Source: Enterococcus rivorum (GTDB lineage: Bacteria > Bacillota > Bacilli > Lactobacillales > Enterococcaceae). From it: DNA of 44,670 nucleotides. The position numbers were made by a program, and so were the translations under genes. Below the pieces are notes generated by a model, which was not told the origin of the DNA, ran no database searches, and was given only the letters and a program-made list of their open reading frames with translations. The stretch covers positions 1-44,670 of the forward strand of contig NZ_MIEK01000027.1 in assembly GCF_001742285.1 (NCBI RefSeq), given 5' to 3'. Shown here piece by piece: positions 17,612 through 24,122 of this stretch; the stretch's first letter is position 1, and each line of letters starts with the position of its first letter.

Positions 17612-18009
17612 AAAAAGTGCGCTTCCTTTATCAGGAAACGCATTATCCTCATATTTTTCGTATTCTTGAACCCAACGGTACAAACTATTGGCATAGACGC
17701 TCAGCTGATCACTCACTTCTCTAACAGAAAAACTCTCTTCAATAACTAATTTTACTGCTGCTATTTTGAATGCTTTATCAAATGAACGTCTAGACATGGA
17801 ATATTCCTCGCTTTCTCTTTTCTCTCTGTCCAGTTTATTATACCCGTTCCATTCTCTACTCCGAAAAAGTCTAACTTTTTGGGGTCAATACAAATTTTTT
17901 TACGACTTTCAGTCTTCTATTTTATTTGTCTTGAAATTTATTTACCAAGCTCTAATTCAAGATGAATAGTCTACCTAGCCATAAAACTGATTTTAAATTT
18001 TTATCCAAC

Positions 18010-18053
18010 AATAGCTAAACGAAATGGTCGTAATTCCCCATCTTTTAGCTATT
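18010..18053 (-). terminator. Possible terminator of the biosynthetic operon
   Basis: AATAGCTAAA (18010-18019) and TTTAGCTATT (18044-18053) pair over 10 bp around a 24-nt loop, 66 nt past the purF-like stop. No strong U-run follows on the minus strand, so confidence is low. Confidence 0.35.
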
Positions 18054-18118
18054 CATTGTATTTGAAGCAAATAGCATCTCTTTACTCAAATTCCCATTCA
18101 TTCTATATTCTTTTAGAA

Positions 18119-19528
18119 CTATAGATTAATTGCACAGTCACATAAATCTATAGGATAATTTCCAGTGAAATATGCAATACATAGACCATTGTTTGTTAGT
18201 GTTGTTTTAGGAAGATTAATACTTTTAATAAGATTTTCTATATTCAAATAGATTAATGAATCAGCACCAATAACAGAACACACTTCTTCTATATTCATTT
18301 TTGAAGCAATCAATTCATCTGTACTTGGAATATCAATACCAAAAAAACAAGGATATTTAAATGGTGGTGAAGCGATTCTTACGTGTACTTCCTTAGCTCC
18401 TGCATGTTTTAACAAATAAATGAGCCATTTAATTGTCGTTCCCCTAACAATTGAGTCGTCCACAATAATTATTTTCTTCCCTCTTACAACCTCCTTTATA
18501 ACGGAAAATTTACTTGACACACTACTTTCTCTTAACTCTTGAGAAGATTGAATAAACGTTCTCCCAACATATTTATTTTTTATAATCGCCTGCTCGAAAG
18601 GAATCTTAGATTCTTTAGAGAAGCCAATTGCTGCTGGTATTCCACTATCAGGAACACCAATTACTATATCGGCATTAACGCTATCTTGTTTTGATAAGTA
18701 CTCTCCCATACGTTTCCTAGCGTTATAAATATTGACTCCACCAATAGTAGATTCTGGTCTAGAAAAATAAATGAATTCCATACTACAAATAGAAAGGTTG
18801 GTATTTTTAGTATAGAATTCCTTCTTAATCCCACTATCGTCAATCTTGACAAGTTCCCCAGGCTCTAGTTCATGAATAAAGGTAGCTCCTATCATATCAA
18901 AAGTACATGTTTCAGAGGATACGATATAACTGTCTTTCAGCCTAGCAATTGATACAGGTCTAAAACCGTTGGGATCCCGCGCGATAAAAAGTTGCCTTTC
19001 TTTTAACACAACATACACAAATGCACCTTTTATTCTGCTTAATGCACTTTTTAAATTATCTTCAAACAATTCATGCTTTCCCTCATAAATTAAGTGTTCT
19101 AAAATTTCACTATCAGAATCTGTTTGAAATTCAATACCTTTATTTCTCAATTCTGTTTTCAAAGTATCCGAGTTTACTATATGTCCATTATGAGCATATG
19201 CAAATGGTGCTTCTTGTTTTTTAGGTTGTGAAATAAACGGTTGAACATTCTTAATTTCACTTTTACCGGCTGTCGCATATCTGACATGCCCTATAGCGAT
19301 ATCTCCAAATAAATTTTCTTCAATCCCTTTATTAAAAACGGTTGAAACAAGTCCTACTCCTCTATGATTTAGTAGATTTTTTTTTGAATAGGTCACAATC
19401 CCTGCACCATCATGACCACGATGTTGTAGCTGGTGTAAGCCATGAAGGGTTAATTCTGCTGCTTGTGTGTAGTTATAAACACCAAAAATGCCACATTCCT
19501 CATTTAAGCTACTTTTAAAATCTGTCAT
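18119..19528 (-). CDS. PurF-like amidophosphoribosyltransferase (last gene of biosynthetic operon)
   Basis: A 469-residue protein. It has an 11-residue propeptide before Cys12 in CGIFGVYN, the Ntn-type glutaminase nucleophile; the glutaminase block LQHRGHDGAGI (Gln replaced by His in the usual HRGQ); and the PRPP loop KIIIVDDSIVRGTT. Length and propeptide match the Bacillus-type enzyme that carries a 4Fe-4S cluster. Candidate ligands C248, the Cys in KYPCFFG and the Cys in GLCIAYFTG are present, but the usual CxxC of the last site reads CxxY. The family makes 5-phosphoribosylamine from PRPP and glutamine. No other purine gene is nearby; it is the fifth gene of an operon with a reductase, a dehydrogenase and an exporter. 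I infer a specialised paralogue feeding phosphoribosylamine into another pathway. A good ribosome site GAAGGGAG precedes the ATG. Confidence 0.88.
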   Translation of the reverse strand: MTDFKSSLNEECGIFGVYNYTQAAELTLHGLHQLQHRGHDGAGIVTYSKKNLLNHRGVGLVSTVFNKGIEENLFGDIAIGHVRYATAGKSEIKNVQPFISQPKKQEAPFAYAHNGHIVNSDTLKTELRNKGIEFQTDSDSEILEHLIYEGKHELFEDNLKSALSRIKGAFVYVVLKERQLFIARDPNGFRPVSIARLKDSYIVSSETCTFDMIGATFIHELEPGELVKIDDSGIKKEFYTKNTNLSICSMEFIYFSRPESTIGGVNIYNARKRMGEYLSKQDSVNADIVIGVPDSGIPAAIGFSKESKIPFEQAIIKNKYVGRTFIQSSQELRESSVSSKFSVIKEVVRGKKIIIVDDSIVRGTTIKWLIYLLKHAGAKEVHVRIASPPFKYPCFFGIDIPSTDELIASKMNIEEVCSVIGADSLIYLNIENLIKSINLPKTTLTNNGLCIAYFTGNYPIDLCDCAINL

Positions 19529-19560
19529 CGTTACTCTAAACTCCCTTCAATCGCCTGTTT

Positions 19561-20163
19561 TTAAAATCGCTCAGAATTATGGGCATCCCAAACACATTCA
19601 ATTAATTGAATGCTAGTAAATGTCGCCTCAAATGTCGAGTTTCCTGGACTGCTAGCAAAAAATCCAGCTTTCACAGCTTCATTTGCATTATCCAAGTGAA
19701 ACATGCGCATCATTTCAAAATTTTGTCCATTTTCAGAGTATTCTAGTAAGAAATCTTCATTTCTTCTACTTAATCGATAATACATTTCTTGTGTACTTTT
19801 ATCATAATTGACCATTGCCCAATCCGAAAAACCTCTATTTGTAACAACTGAAAAAAGTTGTTGAAACCCGTTTGCTTGAAATTCAATTCCAGATTTCATC
19901 CAGTTATCAGAGTCTTGATAAATAGCAACACCGCATTGGTCAAAATAAATTTTAGAAGAGAATGCTACCTTGCATAATAGGGTCCAAGTCTTTTTTTCTT
20001 CTTCAAAATATACTAATGGTGCATTATCATAGGTTAAGCCGTAGTAAGTTCCTCTCCAAAAATCTGTATCTGGTATTGTTTTAATAATGATTTTATCTTC
20101 TAGAACATTACAACCTGGTTTTTTATTCAGCCATTTCAATTTTTCAAAAATAAAGTTTCCCAA
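19561..20163 (-). CDS. DUF1349 family protein (concanavalin-like fold)
   Basis: About 200 residues from TTG 20163. This start has AAAGGTGG eight nucleotides upstream and gives the family-like N-terminus FEKLKWLNKKPG. The frame is open upstream to 20223, but those codons overlap the MFS gene. Motifs TDFWRGTYYGL, DQCGVAIYQDSDNWMKSGIE and GFFASSPG are typical of DUF1349 proteins, which have a concanavalin/lectin-like beta sandwich and are often found in carbohydrate or small-molecule operons. The MFS stop lies 4 nt before this start and purF starts 32 nt after its stop, so it belongs to the operon. The biochemical role is unknown; an epimerase, lyase or binding role for a sugar-like intermediate is possible. 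Confidence 0.8.
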   Translation of the reverse strand: MGNFIFEKLKWLNKKPGCNVLEDKIIIKTIPDTDFWRGTYYGLTYDNAPLVYFEEEKKTWTLLCKVAFSSKIYFDQCGVAIYQDSDNWMKSGIEFQANGFQQLFSVVTNRGFSDWAMVNYDKSTQEMYYRLSRRNEDFLLEYSENGQNFEMMRMFHLDNANEAVKAGFFASSPGNSTFEATFTSIQLIECVWDAHNSERF

Positions 20164-20167
20164 TTTT

Positions 20168-21325
20168 TCAACCACCTTTATTAAAATTTTTGTCTTTAAA
20201 AGAGTACAGTCTCTTGAACGCAAGTGCCATTATCAATATAGCGGTTAATATACTAATAGGGAATAGATTTAAACTAGTATAATTAAAAATAAATCCACAA
20301 ACTACCGGCAATATAATAACACCTAAATACTGAAATCCAACTTGATAAGCCACTATTTTAGACGCCACTTCATTATTGTAAATATCGTATGGCAATCTCA
20401 TCATCATTGGATATAGGGCCGAAAAACCATAGCCCATAAGAATAGACGCCACTAAAATGAAATTGTTTTGCTGGCTTAACAACAACAACCCTCCCAAAAA
20501 TGAAATTAGTAAATGTATAGACACAATTTTTTTTACAGACATATACGAAATTAAAAAACCAGTAAAAAATCGTCCCACCATTAAAAAGGTCCAATATAAA
20601 GACACTTGAAACGCTGCTTCTCCAGAACTTAAGGAGTAGTTAACTAGTAAAAAGGTGCTAAAATAAAGACCTACTACGTATTCTATTCCATAACAAAAAT
20701 AGTATAATGGGCCTAAGTAATGTAATTTGGTTAATTTAACTTTTGATTTCTCTTGCTTGTCAGAGTGTTGAGGTGCTGCCTCCATCCTGTTAAAAATTAG
20801 AATTATTAAAATACATAATTCTAAAAATGCAATAATATAATAACTGTAAAACCATCCCAACCCATTAAACAGTACAATAGACATAACACCAGATCCAAAA
20901 CTAATCCCTATCCCCCAGAAGGCATGCACCCAAGACATAATTTTTTCGTTATAGTAAAATGACACATAGTCATTGATTGCCACATCTATACATCCTGCAC
21001 CAATACCTAAAAAAATTATTGAGGAAATCATTCCCACAGGAGTTCTTAAAGCACTAAATAACAGTAATCCTAAGATAATAACCAGTGTGCTTCCCTGAAG
21101 AATTTTTTCTAGTCCTAGCTTCGCAATAAGCCTTGTATACATCAGGCTAGACAAGAAAGAAAAAATGAAAATCCCCATTGTAAGGATTCCTACCACTTCT
21201 GTTTCAAAATGAAACGTATTTCTTATTTCAGGCCAACCACTACCCAATAACCCATCTGGAAACCCCAAAGAAATGAATATAATAAACAAAAGCCACATCT
21301 TTTTTTTCAATTTCAATTCCCCCAT
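20168..21325 (-). CDS. MFS transporter, probable exporter of the operon product
   Basis: A 385-residue protein with about 12 hydrophobic helices and the N-terminal MFS pattern (LGFPDGLLGSGWPEIRNTF, then ARLG-like LIAKLGLEKI between helices 2 and 3). It starts at ATG 21325, 15 nt after the dehydrogenase stop, with AAGGA upstream. Its place inside a biosynthetic operon suggests export of the product or self-protection; substrate uptake is the alternative. Confidence 0.85.
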   Translation of the reverse strand: MGELKLKKKMWLLFIIFISLGFPDGLLGSGWPEIRNTFHFETEVVGILTMGIFIFSFLSSLMYTRLIAKLGLEKILQGSTLVIILGLLLFSALRTPVGMISSIIFLGIGAGCIDVAINDYVSFYYNEKIMSWVHAFWGIGISFGSGVMSIVLFNGLGWFYSYYIIAFLELCILIILIFNRMEAAPQHSDKQEKSKVKLTKLHYLGPLYYFCYGIEYVVGLYFSTFLLVNYSLSSGEAAFQVSLYWTFLMVGRFFTGFLISYMSVKKIVSIHLLISFLGGLLLLSQQNNFILVASILMGYGFSALYPMMMRLPYDIYNNEVASKIVAYQVGFQYLGVIILPVVCGFIFNYTSLNLFPISILTAILIMALAFKRLYSFKDKNFNKGG

Positions 21326-21340
21326 TTTAAGTATTCATCC

Positions 21341-22318
21341 TTAATTGCTAAACACGAACACTCTTTTAATGCAGCTACTTTTTTCAAAAAAAGCCTGATT
21401 AAAATCTATCAAATTATATTTTAAAAATACTTCCTCTTGGATATCAAGATGCGCCTCAAGATATTTTTTTGCATCATAGAAATGAGTAGTGTACTCACTA
21501 GAACCCAAGATTTTCTGATTTTTTTGCACCAAAGCTGTCGTATTTACAGTCACTTTGTGTCTATGTTGTAAACCCAAAATTAAGAACTCTCCGTTTCTTT
21601 TTAAAAATGGATATCCTAATTCAAATTGATTTCCCACTGTGTCAATTATAATATCAAATTCTCCCTCTATGGCTTCCAAAGAATTGAAGCAACAGGGCAT
21701 AGTCTTAGATAACATTGCTACCTTCTCTTCATTTGAATCCACAGAATAGACTTGATGCCCTGATTTTAATAGGGTTTTTGTAGCTAAATAACCCATAGTT
21801 CCTTGTCCAATTACTAAAATTTTTTTTAGTTCACTTGTATCTAGTTTCTCAAGACCTTGTAATACACAAGCAAGAGGTTCAACTAGAAGAAATGTTTCCC
21901 TTTGTTCAGTAGATATGTTAGAGGGAATAATTTCTACAAAGTTCTCTTTTGTAATAAAATATTCACTGAAGGTACCATGTTTGTTTAGTCCTGCTATTGC
22001 CAAATCACCTTCATTACCAGAGCATAGATAGTACAACCCTTTCCTACAATTGTCACAAATGCCGCAATGTTCATTAGGATTGACTATAACCCAGTCCCCT
22101 ATATTGAGTGTTTTTACACTATCTCCGATTGCAACAATCGTCCCAATAGCTTCGTGTCCAATCACATGTCCTAAATCATTTCCCTCATTTACTAATGTTA
22201 AATCCGTCCCACAAATTCCCGCTAAAGACACTTTTATTTTCACATCATTTGAATCATCAATATCTGGTTCAGGCATTTCTTTTATATATAGTTTTTTATC
22301 ATAGTACAATGCATCCAT
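21341..22318 (-). CDS. Zinc-dependent polyol/alcohol dehydrogenase
   Basis: A 325-residue medium-chain dehydrogenase. Catalytic zinc ligands are Cys36 (GICGTD) and His55-Glu56 (GHEAIG). The structural-zinc cysteines are C85, C88, C91 and C99. The Rossmann fold shows as VIGQGTMGYLATKTLLKSG followed by YSVDSNEEKV, with Asp at the end of strand 2 favouring NAD. Overall it resembles sorbitol, galactitol-phosphate and threonine dehydrogenases. It follows the RibD-like gene by 16 nt with GAAAGGA as ribosome site. In this operon it would oxidise a secondary alcohol of a sugar-like or amino-polyol intermediate, by analogy with the GutB1-type dehydrogenase of azasugar pathways; that is inference. Confidence 0.87.
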   Translation of the reverse strand: MDALYYDKKLYIKEMPEPDIDDSNDVKIKVSLAGICGTDLTLVNEGNDLGHVIGHEAIGTIVAIGDSVKTLNIGDWVIVNPNEHCGICDNCRKGLYYLCSGNEGDLAIAGLNKHGTFSEYFITKENFVEIIPSNISTEQRETFLLVEPLACVLQGLEKLDTSELKKILVIGQGTMGYLATKTLLKSGHQVYSVDSNEEKVAMLSKTMPCCFNSLEAIEGEFDIIIDTVGNQFELGYPFLKRNGEFLILGLQHRHKVTVNTTALVQKNQKILGSSEYTTHFYDAKKYLEAHLDIQEEVFLKYNLIDFNQAFFEKSSCIKRVFVFSN

Positions 22319-22334
22319 TCAACATTCGTTCCTT

Positions 22335-22985
22335 TCACTTTTTAGTAAATGTTAGATATAAATTTGTTCCATATTGTTCAACTTTCATAAATTGATAGTT
22401 TACACATAAATCTATTTTTTGAAACCCTTCACCATCTACCAATGAAGTGGTGTTTTTCCCTCCAACCAATACTGGAAATTGTAAAAGATGTATCTCATCA
22501 AATAAATTGTATTTAGCAAAAGACCAGTTCGTTGATCCCCCACCTTCCACTATTAATGATTTTATTCCTAATTTATCTTCTAAAAGGCAAACTATTTTTC
22601 TCATATCTTTCAAATCAGTAGCAGATACCAAAAGCACCTCTTTATTTAATTCAGTTATTTTTTTTAGTTTTTCCTCGTCATTTGAAGAAGTGACCAGTAC
22701 AGTTCTATTTTCATCTATAAAAACGTTCTCATTAAAACTGAAATTTAAACCACTTGACAAAATGACCCTTATAGGTGATACACCGTGCTCTAGACGGCAA
22801 GTCAAATTAGGATTATCTATTTTAATCGTTTCACTGCCTACCAATATTGCATCATATTTATTTCTGTGTTGTTGGATCAGTTCTATTTCTTTTTCTGACA
22901 TCGATTCTAATAGTTCTTTACTGGAACAGTTTCCTACTGTCAATTTTCCATCCAATGATATTTCCGAAAAAAGAATGATTTTCAC
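22335..22985 (-). CDS. RibD C-terminal-type reductase (first gene of biosynthetic operon)
   Basis: About 216 residues from GTG 22985. This start is fixed by GGGGAGG (22994-23000) eight nucleotides upstream and yields VKIILFSEISLDGKL, the normal N-terminus. An ATG-started frame from 23045 would add unrelated residues before the ribosome site. The family signatures SEISLDGKLTVG, VGSETIKIDNPNLTCR and VEGGGSTNWSFAKYNLFDEI are those of the RibD_C/DHFR-like NADPH reductases that reduce a phosphoribosylamino group to a ribitylamino group in riboflavin synthesis. There is no deaminase domain, and no riboflavin gene is nearby. With a PurF-like enzyme in the same operon, the substrate may be phosphoribosylamine or a derivative. 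Confidence 0.85.
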   Translation of the reverse strand: MKIILFSEISLDGKLTVGNCSSKELLESMSEKEIELIQQHRNKYDAILVGSETIKIDNPNLTCRLEHGVSPIRVILSSGLNFSFNENVFIDENRTVLVTSSNDEEKLKKITELNKEVLLVSATDLKDMRKIVCLLEDKLGIKSLIVEGGGSTNWSFAKYNLFDEIHLLQFPVLVGGKNTTSLVDGEGFQKIDLCVNYQFMKVEQYGTNLYLTFTKK

Positions 22986-23013
22986 TTGATTATCCTCCCC
23001 AATTCTAAATCCT

Positions 23014-23019
23014 AGTATA
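23014..23019 (-). promoter_or_regulatory. Probable -10 box of the biosynthetic operon
   Basis: TATACT on the minus strand (23019-23014) stands about 28 nt before the GTG of the reductase; TTGTAC lies 20 nt upstream of it as a poorly spaced -35. No good palindrome precedes it, so this operon appears to lie outside the palindrome regulon. Confidence 0.4.
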
Positions 23020-23127
23020 AACATGTTGAATGATTCGCTGTACAAAATTTATGAACACAAAAAATATATTTATTTGAGAAACATTTACTGTCTTAATTGT
23101 TTTTTCAATTCTTTCATCTTAACTAGA

Positions 23128-23290
23128 ACAATAATAAATGCTTCTCGTGCCTAGCAGTAATCCGTCCATATCATAAATAAAGCTCTTTGATTTACCCTTT
23201 TTGCCCTCCAATCTTGAATTAAAAAATAGCTTCATATCAAAAAAACTTTCTAAAACATGTACTTTAATTAATACCTCATTTTATTGACAA
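23128..23290 (-). other. Short open stretch of unknown nature
   Basis: The minus strand is open for about 50 codons and ends in FIYDMDGLLLGTRSIYYCSS before TAA. No convincing start or ribosome site is present, and I do not recognise it. It could be the tail of a lost gene once ahead of the operon. I see nothing else definable in 23046-23390. Confidence 0.2.
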
Positions 23291-23394
23291 ACTTGAGTCA
23301 AAAGGATCAACAGACCCGTTCACATATACAGAAGACAGCTATCCAGCTGTTGTTTCAAGAATTTAAATTAAAAACACTGAATTTTCCCCATTTA

Positions 23395-23515
23395 TCAAAT
23401 GGCTAAGCTGAAAGAAAAGTTAATAAACTGAAACTAATAAAGCAAATTATTTTTAGCCGTGGTCATTTTAAGACATTAGCCAAGAAAGCTTTTTCGAACG
23501 ATTAGCAACGAACTT
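23395..23515 (+). pseudogene. Probable transposase scrap (ISL3-like)
   Basis: The plus strand reads AERKVNKLKLIKQIIFSRGH, resembling the C-terminal KxxNxKLIKR motif of a third ISL3-type transposase, followed by stops. Too short for certainty. Confidence 0.35.
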
Positions 23516-23586
23516 TAGAAAGAACCATTTAGCAACTATTTAATAGACAGTTAACTAAAGTGTATCAGTAATCTAAAAAAAAAGTT

Positions 23587-23628
23587 AGTTCCCTGCGAAC
23601 TTTGATTTGTAGTAAAATAGAGTGTACT
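23587..23628 (+). promoter_or_regulatory. Orphan palindrome promoter, downstream gene destroyed
   Basis: AGTTCCCTGCGAACT (23587-23601) is followed after 21 nt by TGTACT (23623-23628). The sequence resembles the promoter at 36837-36878 (GAACTTT-ATTT shared). A ribosome-site-like AGGAGG occurs near 23672, then an ISL3-B remnant begins. The gene once driven here seems to be lost. Confidence 0.5.
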
Positions 23629-23682
23629 TAATTTAGTACCCCTCCCTGATAGTATCATTATTTACTAATAGTAGGAGGATTT

Positions 23683-23957
23683 ATGCAATGCTATGATTTA
23701 TTCTTATTTCAAATGGAAAAATAGACGCAAAAAATACACATATTAAACCATTAAACGCGCTTTTTATTTTTCTATGGTTTTAAATTCCTATGAGGACATG
23801 AAAAAATGAATTTTTCTGATCAATCAATTCATTGAGATAAGATAAGATAAGATAAGATAAGATAAGATAAGATAAGAAAAAAAGCCAGAAAAAACATTAT
23901 TTTTTCTGACCGTTCTTCAATTTGGCTAATCAATCCTGTTTGTCAATAAGCAAAATA
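23683..23957 (+). mobile_element. ISL3-B remnant, right end
   Basis: A degraded copy of the last 50 codons of the ISL3-B transposase (compare 17380-17611) with frameshifts, and a decayed right end near 23957. It contains the pentanucleotide repeat at 23836-23875. Confidence 0.75.
23836..23875 (+). repeat. (GATAA)8 microsatellite
   Basis: Eight exact tandem copies of GATAA expand the sequence around the former transposase stop codon, where the intact element has a single GATAA. It is noncoding. Confidence 0.95.
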
Positions 23958-24122
23958 AATCTATAGAAATGCTTTTATTTTATACTCTCAAAAATACAAA
24001 CAATGGAATCAGAAAACCAACTCTTCTAATCAAGCTTCCTTATTATCATTCCTAGTAGAAATTTCTGTACAGGGTCAGAGCCAGTAAACACTCATATACA
24101 GAAACTATGTTAATTTCCTACA

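Larger units (their letters stand above)
15123..17797 (-). pseudogene. IS3-family transposase genes orfA and orfB, split and frameshifted
   Basis: OrfA begins MSRRSFDKAFKIAAVKLVIE with a helix-turn-helix (VREVSDQLSVYANSLYRWVQ) and resumes after the insert as DARYEIKKLEQENLYLREEL. A TTAAAAAAG slippery run near 16021 leads by -1 into orfB (VPGILEVKQEIRFQFLKDHK), as usual in IS3. OrfB then suffers several frameshifts between 15800 and 15350. It ends with the DDE block KGNPYDNALMEFFYKTIKRE and YNTKRLHSALSYQS at 15123-15335. It is not functional. Confidence 0.85.
15084..17886 (-). mobile_element. IS3-family element (IS150-like), interrupted by ISL3-B
   Basis: The right terminal repeat reads TGACCCCAAAAAGTTAGAC from 17886 inward; a degenerate counterpart lies near 15084-15106. 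Within it, orfA starts at 17797 and is interrupted at 17612 by the ISL3-B insertion; it resumes at 16098 in the same frame. The 8-bp sequence AAAAAGTG is present on both sides of the insert. Without the insert the element would be about 1.3 kb, normal for IS3. Confidence 0.8.

Noticed and set aside
18119-22985. Purine or riboflavin biosynthesis operon
   Set aside because: Only single PurF-like and RibD_C-like genes are present. They come with a dehydrogenase, DUF1349 and exporter, and no other pur or rib gene is present.
22447-22989. 180-codon plus-strand frame opposite the RibD-like gene
   Set aside because: It lies wholly antisense to a well-recognised enzyme, is Ser/Phe-rich as expected for a shadow frame and has no ribosome site.
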